A stretch of DNA of 64,000 nt from Polaribacter vadi. GTDB taxonomy: Bacteria > Bacteroidota > Bacteroidia > Flavobacteriales > Flavobacteriaceae. The translations under genes were made by a program, and so were the position numbers. The notes under the pieces are model-generated. The model had not been told where the DNA came from, searched no databases, and was given only the letters and a program-made list of their open reading frames with translations. This document shows, piece after piece, positions 54,999 to 63,183 of this stretch. Every line of letters begins with the position of its first letter. Position 1 is the stretch's first letter. Location of the stretch: assembly GCF_018861005.1 (NCBI RefSeq), contig NZ_JAHKQL010000037.1, forward strand, positions 62,001-126,000. The letters are read 5' to 3'.

Positions 54999-56714
54999 AT
55001 GAAAAAAATATTTCTTTTACTATGCTTATTTTGGTTTGCTCTTTTAAATGCACAAAAAACAACCAATGAAAAAGAAAAGATATTTGAAACAAAATTAAAA
55101 GATGTTTTAGGGAAATATACTACTAGTAGTGAGTCTTTAGATAAAAAGTTTAAAAAAAAGTCTCAAATAATAGAACCTATCTTACAAAACCAACGCCTTA
55201 CTAAAGCTTTTAATCAAATAATTTTTAGTCATACAGATTTAGTGGATAATGCATCTGCTTTTGGTGTATCGCAAAATGAAGAAGGAACAACAGCTTCTAT
55301 AAATTCTTATTTTCATTTAAAAGGTAAAAGTAGAAACCAATTATTTTTAAAAGCAGGTATTAATTCGGTTAGTAGTAGTGGTATATTTAATTTATATGCG
55401 AGAGATGTTTGGAGAAGTAGTGTTGGTGGTAATATAGGATTTATATGGAAAGTGTATGCAACAACTTTTACAAATGAAAATATACCAAAATTAGATTACA
55501 ACCTTGTACTTAGAGATATTTACATAAGAGACAGTATTTTAAAAGATCTTACAGTAAATTATTGTTTAAAAAATTATCAAGATATAAGAAGTAAGTATGT
55601 CCAATTAAAAAAATATCCGCTAATAAAAGAATATAAAGACAAAAAAGACCTTTTAATTGCTTACCTAAAAGTTTTAGAGAAAAACGAAACTTTTTACAAA
55701 GAATTAATAGGTAATAAAAAATTAAGAAATGCCGTACAAAGTCAAACACAAAAAAATAACAAAGACAAAGGTTTAAAGGAAGATAACGTTGATATTAAAC
55801 TGGAGTTTGCTACATATTCTGATATTGAAAATAGAAATAATGATAAAGTAATCGCAATTTTGTTAGAAAAGTTTTGGTCAGAAAAAAATGAATTAAATAC
55901 TAATGAACAAGCTGGGATATTACAAAAAATAGCTAAAAAAATTGGACTTAAAAAAGAAAAAAAAGATACAAAACTAGAAACTGAAATTAAAAAAGTGGCA
56001 GCAATATATGATGCTAAACATATAAAAAATACAGGTTATTCTTTTCATTGGCTAGATTTAAACACAACTTTAAATAATAATACTTTTGGATTTTCAGATA
56101 AAAAAGAAAATATACACAATGATATTAAAGATGATTTTGATGCATATAAAGCAACAAAAACAGATATAAATAAATTAAAGGTTACAGTAGCTTTTAACTA
56201 TAATTATACTTTTAATAAAACATGTGGAGTATTTTATTTAAAAGGAGGTCTACAATATAATTCTGGTTCCTTTTTAAATAGTAACCTGATTAGTGGTAAA
56301 CCTCATATAGATAGTGCTAATACCACAAATCTGTTTTTAATTAAAGATTATATAGATGATGAAGCACAAGAAGATATTTTAGGTGCATTCGATAATATTA
56401 AAGAAAACTTAAAGTTTGGTGCATTCAATTTTTATTCAGCATATTATTTTGGTAAAAAGAAAACAATTGGTGTAAATTTAAGTGCTGTACATAGGTACTT
56501 AATTAATAAGCCAGAGCATACTTTTTATAAAAACAACTATTCAATTTTTTTAGGCCCTATTTTTAGAAAAACAAAAGCAGATGATGATACTGGATTAACT
56601 TTTGGAATTGATATAGGATATGATAATGCTTTATATAGCAGAAATGCAAAAGACAACTTTGTAGCTAGAATACGAGTAGGTATTCCATTGAAACTTTACA
56701 ATATTAACAAGTAA
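54999..56714 (+). CDS. Large secreted protein of unknown function
   Basis: I start it at the ATG at 54999, not at 54951, since this gives a clean signal peptide (KKIFLLLCLFWFALLNAQ). The roughly 571-aa product has an early glycine/serine-rich beta region (about 85-150), a lysine-rich helical middle (about 160-330), and a C-terminal part with alternating strands (about 360-570: VTVAFNYNYTF, KFGAFNFYSAYYFGKKKTIGVNLS, GLTFGIDIGYDNALYSR) that suggests an outer-membrane barrel. No family is recognised. Confidence 0.6.
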   Translation: MKKIFLLLCLFWFALLNAQKTTNEKEKIFETKLKDVLGKYTTSSESLDKKFKKKSQIIEPILQNQRLTKAFNQIIFSHTDLVDNASAFGVSQNEEGTTASINSYFHLKGKSRNQLFLKAGINSVSSSGIFNLYARDVWRSSVGGNIGFIWKVYATTFTNENIPKLDYNLVLRDIYIRDSILKDLTVNYCLKNYQDIRSKYVQLKKYPLIKEYKDKKDLLIAYLKVLEKNETFYKELIGNKKLRNAVQSQTQKNNKDKGLKEDNVDIKLEFATYSDIENRNNDKVIAILLEKFWSEKNELNTNEQAGILQKIAKKIGLKKEKKDTKLETEIKKVAAIYDAKHIKNTGYSFHWLDLNTTLNNNTFGFSDKKENIHNDIKDDFDAYKATKTDINKLKVTVAFNYNYTFNKTCGVFYLKGGLQYNSGSFLNSNLISGKPHIDSANTTNLFLIKDYIDDEAQEDILGAFDNIKENLKFGAFNFYSAYYFGKKKTIGVNLSAVHRYLINKPEHTFYKNNYSIFLGPIFRKTKADDDTGLTFGIDIGYDNALYSRNAKDNFVARIRVGIPLKLYNINK

Positions 56715-57424
56715 TTTTTTTAATTTTTTCTGGCCATAAAAAAAAAGGCTATTAAATAAATAATCACTAAAAACTATATTCCCTCTTTGTTTATGTGGTC
56801 AACTTAAACCCTGTTAGTTCGAGTTAATTTTACGATTGTAATGAGAAAAATTAGTATCGAGAACTAGTTATGAATTAACTATGTTTTAATAAGATTTCTC
56901 CATAAAGTCGAAATGACAAAAATATGCGATCAGTTTGATGATTAGCAAACTTTAAAAACTATGTTCCCTCTGTGTCTATGTGGTCAACCCAAACCTTTGT
57001 CAGTTCGAGTTAATTTTACGATTGTAATGAGAAAAATTAGTATCGAGAATTAGTTATTATTTAACTATGTTTTAATAAGATTTCTCCATAAAGTCGAAAT
57101 GACAAAAATATGCGATCAATTTGATGATTAGTAAACTTTAAAAACATCTAACTTTAATAATTTTTTCACTAAAAACTATGTTCCCTCTCTGTCTATGTGG
57201 TCAACCTAAACCCCCTTTTAGTTTCATGATAGGCAAACGATGCATCCTTTAAAATTTTTAATCCAAAAAAACACTTCTATAAAAAACACCAATCTGTAGA
57301 TAAAATTATAGCAAACGTCTATTCTCTTTTTTTAACTTTTATTTAAAAGATATCTTTAAACTATTAATACAAAACAAGGTCTTAGTATTGATAAGAAAAG
57401 AAGTTTAATTTAAAAATTAAAATT
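56715..57424. other. Intergenic region carrying tandem repeats and the DUF6515 leader
   Basis: No gene. It contains the tandem repeat at 56769-57215. The last 130 bases lead to the DUF6515 gene and include the stretch (about 57300-57400) that recurs downstream near 58320-58410. Confidence 0.6.
56769..57215. repeat. Tandem repeat, about 185 bp, two full units and a partial third
   Basis: Units start with AAAAACTAT[A/G]TTCCCTCT at 56769, 56954 and 57171. Full units include GTTCGAGTTAATTTTACG, GATTGTAATGAGAAAAATTA and GTATCGAGAA, then ATAAGATTTCTCCATAAAG. The GTTCGAG ... GTATCGAGAAC segment is an imperfect hairpin of a type common between Flavobacterial genes. A diverged copy of that segment lies at about 58149-58198. 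Confidence 0.8.
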
Positions 57425-58042
57425 ATGAAAGTAAGGATATCAAAGTTTATTTTGCCTTCGTTATTAGTGTTGGCAATTAGTACACAAGCTAATGCACAAT
57501 CAAGAAGAGATACAAATACTAAAAAAACAACTACAGTAACCAAAAGAACAGTTACTACTAATAACAATACAAGAACAACAACATCAACAAAAAGAATACC
57601 TCGATCTACGGTTACGTATAAAAAATCATCGAGAAAAGTAGTTGCTGTAAGAAATGTACCTAACAAACGAGTAGTAAGTCACAGAGGTGTAGATTATTAT
57701 TATGCTAACAATAGATATTATACCTATTCTAGAGGACGTTATATAGCGATTGCACCAAAAGTAGGCTTTCGTATAAATACTTTACCTAGTAACCACAGAA
57801 GAATCCGTTTTAACAACAGAAACTATTATTACACAGAAGGTGTTTTTTACATACAAAGCAATGATGTTTATGAAGTGGTAGACCCAGAAATAGGTACCAT
57901 AGTTTATGAATTACCAAATGAAGTAGAAAAAGTAGTAATAGACGGACAAACATATTATGAATTTGCCAATATACTTTACGAAAAAGTACAAGTAGATGGC
58001 ATGAGAGCCTACGAAATAGTAGGTATTATAGAAATGAATTAA
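57425..58042 (+). CDS. DUF6515 family secreted protein
   Basis: A 205-aa exported protein: signal peptide (SKFILPSLLVLAISTQANAQ), then a basic Thr/Arg/Lys-rich segment (about 25-75) and a tyrosine-rich beta domain (RGVDYYYANNRYYTYSRGRY; NRNYYYTEGVFYIQ) typical of DUF6515. The end has two further short strands (EKVVIDGQTYYEFANILY). Probably a periplasmic or cell-surface protein. Function unknown. Its upstream region is partly duplicated downstream of the gene. Confidence 0.82.
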   Translation: MKVRISKFILPSLLVLAISTQANAQSRRDTNTKKTTTVTKRTVTTNNNTRTTTSTKRIPRSTVTYKKSSRKVVAVRNVPNKRVVSHRGVDYYYANNRYYTYSRGRYIAIAPKVGFRINTLPSNHRRIRFNNRNYYYTEGVFYIQSNDVYEVVDPEIGTIVYELPNEVEKVVIDGQTYYEFANILYEKVQVDGMRAYEIVGIIEMN

Positions 58043-58659
58043 GTATCAATTTGGTTGATTGGTTAGTGATTGAGGAGTGCATATAATATAAATTATATGT
58101 GCTCTTTTTTATTTTGGATCAACTGTAATGTATTTTGATAAAATGCTTACCATTTGAGTGAATTCTACGATTGAAATGATAAAAATCAGTACAAAAACAT
58201 GTGTTTTTATGTTCTGTTTTTTTGAAATTCCTAAATTTAATAATTATAGATATTTGATAATCAATATTATAAGGAATAGAAAAAGGTTCGTCTATATAAA
58301 ACTTCTATTTGTAGACACTTACAAGGCATATATCTATTTTCTTTTTTTAACATTTATTTATAAACTATTTTAGAACTATTAATACAAATTGAGGTCTTAG
58401 TATTAATAAGAATTATAAGGGATATCTAAAAAGTAGTAAAACACCCAATTATAAAAAGGGTAAAATAAAGCCTACTAAAAAGTAGGCTTATAAAATGAAC
58501 TAATAGTAATTCAGTTGGGGGATTGAATAGTTAGAGTACATATCTGTAAAATTTTATGTGCTCTTCTTTTTTTAGCATACACTGCTGTAAACTTTTATTA
58601 ATTACTACAATTAGATTATAATAACTGAATTTTTATAGACAAAAACTTAAACAGATAAG
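58043..58659. other. Intergenic region with a gene-less copy of the DUF6515 upstream DNA
   Basis: Bases about 58300-58415 resemble 57280-57400 (shared CTATTxTCTTTTTTTAAC, ACTATTAATACAAA, GGTCTTAGTATT, AATAAG), but no coding region follows. A 9-bp hairpin AAGCCTACT-AAAA-AGTAGGCTT lies at 58468-58489. The 71-codon frame at 58158 falls within the repeats and is not accepted. Confidence 0.55.
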
Positions 58660-59397
58660 TTATATATTAATCAAATAACTTTTTTGATATATTTTCTGAT
58701 AAATGTCTTTACTAAACATATACAATTGAGCAGGTCTTTTAGAAACACCTACTTGTTTTTCATCTAAAGGAATAATGTATTTTTTGTTGATTACTTTACG
58801 TCTAAAATTACGATTGTCAATTTCTATATTTAAAATAGATTCATACAAGTCTTGTACATCATTAATTGTAAATTTATCAGGCAATAATTCAAATATAATA
58901 GGTTCAGACAAACATTTAGTTTTTAAATCCTCATAAGCCTCTAAGATAATCTGTTTGTGATCAAAACCAATTTTAGGCAATTGATTTATAGGATGCCATT
59001 TTGCCTGGTAGGTATTGTTTGTTACATCTACATCTTCAGTTTTTAGTAAAAAGTAATAGGCAATAGTAACTGTTCTTACATTAAACTTTTGGTTTTCTAC
59101 CCATATTAAATCTTTTTCATTATTCAGTCTATCAGGGTCTCCAAAAGCCTTAAATTGTTTCTTATATTGGCCAGTTAAACCCGTCAATTCTTTTAAAACT
59201 CTAGTTGCAGAATCATCTAAACTTTCATTTTCATAAACGTGGTATCCAGTAAGTACATAATCATCTACTAATGGAGTATTTGTTTTTTCATCTGCTAAAA
59301 AACGTTTAATTAATAATACGTTTAAGCTTTTTGTGTTGGTGTCAAAACCAAAAACTACACAATCTACAGATAAGTTTTGTATTAAGTTGTTCTTCAT
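58660..59397 (-). CDS. NUDIX-domain transcriptional regulator of sugar uptake (NrtR/AraR-like)
   Basis: A 245-aa regulator with an N-terminal NUDIX-like domain (about 8-150) and a C-terminal winged helix (about 165-230; FTINDVQDLYESILNIEIDNRNFRRKV). The NUDIX box (51-74) is degenerate: the REUxEE core reads RVLKEL, so hydrolysis is unlikely and the domain probably binds a sugar or nucleotide effector. This architecture is known in NrtR and in the arabinose regulator AraR of Bacteroides. It is divergent from a sugar-uptake operon and probably controls it. Confidence 0.85.
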   Translation of the reverse strand: MKNNLIQNLSVDCVVFGFDTNTKSLNVLLIKRFLADEKTNTPLVDDYVLTGYHVYENESLDDSATRVLKELTGLTGQYKKQFKAFGDPDRLNNEKDLIWVENQKFNVRTVTIAYYFLLKTEDVDVTNNTYQAKWHPINQLPKIGFDHKQIILEAYEDLKTKCLSEPIIFELLPDKFTINDVQDLYESILNIEIDNRNFRRKVINKKYIIPLDEKQVGVSKRPAQLYMFSKDIYQKIYQKSYLINI

Positions 59398-59414
59398 AAA
59401 TCTCTTTTCAGTTA

Positions 59415-59422
59415 CAAATTTA
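59415..59422 (-). promoter_or_regulatory. Candidate -7 box TAAATTTG of the NUDIX regulator gene
   Basis: On the minus strand TAAATTTG matches TAnnTTTG and lies 17 bases before the ATG (59397). The palindrome at 59441 falls where its -33 region would be. Confidence 0.45.
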
Positions 59423-59440
59423 CATAAAATATATTATTAA

Positions 59441-59455
59441 ACGTTATTATAACGT
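59441..59455. promoter_or_regulatory. Operator candidate ACGTTAT-T-ATAACGT
   Basis: A perfect 7-bp inverted repeat around one base between the NUDIX regulator and the sugar-uptake genes. The half-site ACGTTATATA recurs at 59601-59610, in the expected 5' leader of the uptake operon. It is a likely site for the NUDIX regulator. Confidence 0.5.
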
Positions 59456-59573
59456 ATATAATATATTGTGCTATTTCTAGTTTTTATGGTGTGTTAGGTT
59501 AATATCGACTATATAATTGGTAATAAAATATATTTATTTTGTTAAAAACAGCTTTTTGTAAAAAATATTTTTA

Positions 59574-59581
59574 TACATTTG
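59574..59581 (+). promoter_or_regulatory. Candidate -7 box TACATTTG of the sugar-uptake operon
   Basis: TACATTTG matches TAnnTTTG. It overlaps the TTG at 59579, which therefore cannot be the translation start of the barrel-protein gene, and supports the ATG at 59636. Confidence 0.5.
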
Positions 59582-59635
59582 AAAAATAAACGTAAAAATG
59601 ACGTTATATATTTTAATCTTACTAAAAACTACAAA

Positions 59636-60514
59636 ATGAAATCTACATTACCATCTATTAAAGATAATTTTTACGCTGTAAGATATCACTTACAAATAAA
59701 AAAAGGAAAATATTTAGCAACTGTTTATTGTATGGTTTTATTGTTTTTTACAAACTTATTAAACGGACAAAACACAGAAAACAACACAGACTACAAACCA
59801 TTTAGTATTAGTGCACATGTAAAAAATATGCATACATGGCATGGTTTTGTCGTACATCCAGGGGCATTATTTGCATCGAGTTTAGAATACAATTCTAAAA
59901 ACAAGAAATTTACTTTTGGTTTTTGGGGTGGAGCAAGTTTTAGTCCTGTAGATGTAAACAATGTAAATACTGGCGAAAATATAAGTGCATATTATAAAGA
60001 GTTATCTATTTATACAAAATACCGATTTTCTGATCGATTTTTTATAGAAGCAGTAACACACAATAACTATACAGGAGTAGAGGAAAGAGGAGATAAATTA
60101 AGCTATTGGAGTTATGACAAAACACAAGGTTATAATTTTGTTGATGTAAACTTTGGTTATAATGTAACCCCAAATACCTTATTGTATTTAGCAACCATTA
60201 TTAATGGTGGTTCTGGAGATTACGAAGTGCAAGCAGATGGTAGTTTAAAAGATTCTTGGACTCATTATTTTGAAATTAACAGTAAGGTTTGGCAAAATAA
60301 AACAGAAAGTTTATCACTTTTTGCTGGTGGTGCTTGGTCTTTTATTACTGATAAAACTTTTTACACTCAAAGCGCTGGAAACATTATTAATGTTGGGGCT
60401 ACCTACAATAAACAATTGGCTATTAATAAGTACAAAATACCTGTAGATTTAACTTTAATGTGGAACCCAGAACAAGAAAGAACAGTACTTCAGGTAGATA
60501 TAACCTTATTTTAA
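59636..60514 (+). CDS. Outer-membrane beta-barrel protein of the sugar-uptake operon
   Basis: A protein of about 292 aa starting at the ATG at 59636. A hydrophobic stretch ending LLNGQ (YLATVYCMVLLFFTNLLNG) is a signal peptide with an unusually long leader, so the ATG at 59732 is an alternative. The rest has alternating strands with aromatic girdles (FTFGFWGGASF, YTKYRFSDRFFIEAV, VDVNFGYNVTPNTLLYLA) and ends in Phe (LQVDITLF), as in porins. It precedes a binding-protein gene by 42 bases and may be the outer-membrane entry route for the sugar. Confidence 0.72.
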   Translation: MKSTLPSIKDNFYAVRYHLQIKKGKYLATVYCMVLLFFTNLLNGQNTENNTDYKPFSISAHVKNMHTWHGFVVHPGALFASSLEYNSKNKKFTFGFWGGASFSPVDVNNVNTGENISAYYKELSIYTKYRFSDRFFIEAVTHNNYTGVEERGDKLSYWSYDKTQGYNFVDVNFGYNVTPNTLLYLATIINGGSGDYEVQADGSLKDSWTHYFEINSKVWQNKTESLSLFAGGAWSFITDKTFYTQSAGNIINVGATYNKQLAINKYKIPVDLTLMWNPEQERTVLQVDITLF

Positions 60515-60556
60515 AATAGATATTCTTAACTTTCATTCAATAATAAACATCAAAAT

Positions 60557-61621
60557 ATGAAAACAAAATCTTTAATATTCAATTATTACAAACTAATAAC
60601 ACCAATTGCACTGCTGTTGTTTGTATTCAATTTTATAAGTTGTGCAGAACAATTAAATGATAAAGAAGCAACATCAACTTCATCAGAAGAAATAGGTGAT
60701 GTTTTTAAAAGCGAAATCGATTTAACTGGTAAAAAAATTGGTTATTGTTCGCCTACATTAAATGCACCCTATTATCAAGCATTATGGCAAAGTATAAAAG
60801 CTACTACAGAAAAAAATGGCATGCAGTTTTTATCTGCAGATGGCCAAGATGATATTAACAAACAAATTGCAGCTGTAGAAGATTTAATTACAAAAGGAGT
60901 AGATGCTTTGTTATTAAACCCTAAAGATCCTGATGCCCTAGTTGGGGTTACAAAAATGGCAAAAGCTGCTGGTATTCCTGTTTTTATTATAGATAGTTCT
61001 ATAAACCCAGAAGCAGAATTTGTAACAACTATACAGTCTAATAATTTAGCAAACGGAGAATTAGCAGGAGAGTGGTTGGCTAAAAAGTTTGGTAACAAAC
61101 CTATGAATATTGCTTTATTAAGTGGTAATGCTGGTAACCCTGTTGGGCGTACTCGTAAACAAGGTTTATTACAAGGTATTACAGAAGAGCAGTTACGTAC
61201 ACAAGGTAAAATCAATTTAAATGTAAAAACCCAAGCGTATACAGAATGGTCTTATGCAGGTGGTTTAAAAGCCATGGAAGATATTTTAGTGGCTCACCCA
61301 GATGTAAATGTGGTTATTACAGAATCTGATGTATGTGTTTTAGGTGCAATTAAAGCAATTGCACAAGCAGGTAAAACTGATGATATTTTAATTGTTGCAG
61401 GTGCAGACGGACAAAAAGAAGCTATTAAATACATTATGGAAACTGATTTTTATGGTTGTACAGCCATGAATAGTCCTGTGCAGATTGGTAAAAATGCAGT
61501 AGAATATGCAGTTATGTATATGAATGGTAAAACTGATTTTGATAAAAAATCGTACACAGCACCTTTGTTAATTACCAAAGAAAATGCAGCTAAGTATTAC
61601 AACCCAAATGCAATATTCTAA
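60557..61621 (+). CDS. Sugar ABC transporter substrate-binding lipoprotein (RbsB-like)
   Basis: A 354-aa periplasmic binding protein of the ribose/galactose type (Peripla_BP_4). It is a lipoprotein by FISC near residue 29. The two lobes show KIGYCSPTLNAPYYQALWQSIK, DALLLNPKDPDALVG, PVFIIDSS, NVVITESDVCVLGAI and IVAGADGQKEAI. It delivers a sugar to the permease encoded downstream. The actual sugar (ribose, xylose, inositol or other) is not determinable by eye. Confidence 0.92.
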   Translation: MKTKSLIFNYYKLITPIALLLFVFNFISCAEQLNDKEATSTSSEEIGDVFKSEIDLTGKKIGYCSPTLNAPYYQALWQSIKATTEKNGMQFLSADGQDDINKQIAAVEDLITKGVDALLLNPKDPDALVGVTKMAKAAGIPVFIIDSSINPEAEFVTTIQSNNLANGELAGEWLAKKFGNKPMNIALLSGNAGNPVGRTRKQGLLQGITEEQLRTQGKINLNVKTQAYTEWSYAGGLKAMEDILVAHPDVNVVITESDVCVLGAIKAIAQAGKTDDILIVAGADGQKEAIKYIMETDFYGCTAMNSPVQIGKNAVEYAVMYMNGKTDFDKKSYTAPLLITKENAAKYYNPNAIF

Positions 61622-61638
61622 TTTTAAAAAGATTTAAC

Positions 61639-63159
61639 ATGAAAAATTCAGCAAGCGAATATCGCTTAGAAATGACAGGAATATCAAAAAGTTTTGGTGT
61701 TGTGTCTGTATTAAAGAATGTGAATCTTAAAGTAAAGTCTGGCGAAATTCATGCTTTACTAGGTGAAAACGGTGCAGGTAAATCTACCTTAATTAAAATA
61801 TTAAGTGGAGTACACCAAAAAGATGCAGGACGTGTGGTTTTAAATGGTGAAGAAATTACACCAAAAAACACGCATGAAGGTCAGGTGTTAGGTATTAATG
61901 TAGTGTATCAAGAATTGTCTTTGGTAAATGATTTATCAGTAGCAGAAAACATATACCTACATAAATTAGGGGCAAATAAAACTTGGATGAACTGGAAAGG
62001 TGTAATGAATGATGCACAAGAATTATTAGATTCATTAGATTTTAAAATAGATGCATCAGCAAAAGTTAAAAACCTAAGTATTGTACAAAAACAAGTTGTA
62101 GAAATTGCCAAAGCAATATCCGAAGACACCAAAGTGTTAGTTTTAGATGAACCAACTACTGTTTTTGACCCAAAAGATGTAAAAAAACTCTTTCAAATAT
62201 TATTTAAGCTAAGAGATCAAGGAGTTTCTATAATATATATATCACATCATTTAGATGAGATTTTTAAAATTGCAGATACAGTTACAGTACTTAGAGATGG
62301 TGTTGATACAGGGAGTATGCCAATTGCTGAAACTGATAAAGATGGTGTAATTCATTTAATGATTGGTAGAGAGTTAAACGAATTGTATCCTAAAAGAGAT
62401 ATAAAAATTGGTGAAGTGCCAATCTTTGAAGTAAAAGATTTAACTGCTAAAGAAACACTAGTGCATGATGTTTCTTTTGATGTAAAACCAGGTGAAGTAT
62501 TGGGTATTGCAGGTTTAGGAGGAAGTGGAAGAACAGAAACTGCAAAATTGATTTTTGGTGCTGATAAAAAGAAATCAGGAACTTTACTTTTAGAAGGTAA
62601 AGAAATTAAAACGAATTCTCCTGTAGATGCTGCAGGGTATAAAATTGGTTTTGTATCCGAAGACAGAAAAGAAGAAGGTGTTTTCTTACCACTTTCTATC
62701 CGAAGGAATATTAGTATTACCAGCTTCGATTCTATTTCTAGTAAACTAGGTTTTATAAATGTAGATAACGAATACAAAAAAGTGTTGAATTTAATTAAAA
62801 AACTAAACATTAAGGCACCAAATTCTGAGGTAGATGTAAAAAACTTAAGTGGTGGTAATCAACAAAAAGTAGCCTTAGCCAAATGGTTGAGTATTGATAG
62901 TAAAGTTATTTTTATTGATGAGCCAACAAGAGGAGTAGATGTAGGGGCAAAAATTGAAATTTATAACCTTATTAATGAAGTTGCCAAAAAAGGTGTTGGT
63001 GTGGTTGTAATCTCATCAGACATGCCAGAAATTATGGGTATTTCTGATAGAATATTAGTTATGCACAAAGGTACATTTTATGGTGAATTACAAAAAGAAC
63101 AATTTTCTGAAGAAAACATTTTGCGTTACTCAATAGGAGAACCATTAAAAACAATATAA
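61639..63159 (+). CDS. Sugar ABC transporter ATPase with two nucleotide-binding domains (RbsA-like)
   Basis: CUT2-type ATPase of 506 aa. The first domain has Walker A GENGAGKST, a signature-like LSIVQKQVVEIAKA and Walker B VLVLDEPTT. The second has a degenerate Walker A (GLGGSGRTE) and signature LSGGNQQKVALAKW with IFIDEPTRGVD. This asymmetry is usual for RbsA/XylG/MglA. It lies 17 bases after the binding-protein gene. Confidence 0.94.
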   Translation: MKNSASEYRLEMTGISKSFGVVSVLKNVNLKVKSGEIHALLGENGAGKSTLIKILSGVHQKDAGRVVLNGEEITPKNTHEGQVLGINVVYQELSLVNDLSVAENIYLHKLGANKTWMNWKGVMNDAQELLDSLDFKIDASAKVKNLSIVQKQVVEIAKAISEDTKVLVLDEPTTVFDPKDVKKLFQILFKLRDQGVSIIYISHHLDEIFKIADTVTVLRDGVDTGSMPIAETDKDGVIHLMIGRELNELYPKRDIKIGEVPIFEVKDLTAKETLVHDVSFDVKPGEVLGIAGLGGSGRTETAKLIFGADKKKSGTLLLEGKEIKTNSPVDAAGYKIGFVSEDRKEEGVFLPLSIRRNISITSFDSISSKLGFINVDNEYKKVLNLIKKLNIKAPNSEVDVKNLSGGNQQKVALAKWLSIDSKVIFIDEPTRGVDVGAKIEIYNLINEVAKKGVGVVVISSDMPEIMGISDRILVMHKGTFYGELQKEQFSEENILRYSIGEPLKTI

Positions 63160-63183
63160 TTAAACTAATTAAACTTACAAATT

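Noticed and set aside
56769-57215. CRISPR array
   Set aside because: Units are about 185 bp, adjacent, without unique spacers and without cas genes.
57382-57666. 94-codon minus-strand frame
   Set aside because: Antisense to the Thr/Arg-rich part of the DUF6515 gene, which makes long Val-rich shadow frames.
58158-58373. 71-codon plus-strand frame
   Set aside because: Falls in repeat and duplicated upstream DNA, with Ile/Phe/Tyr-rich composition and no family likeness.
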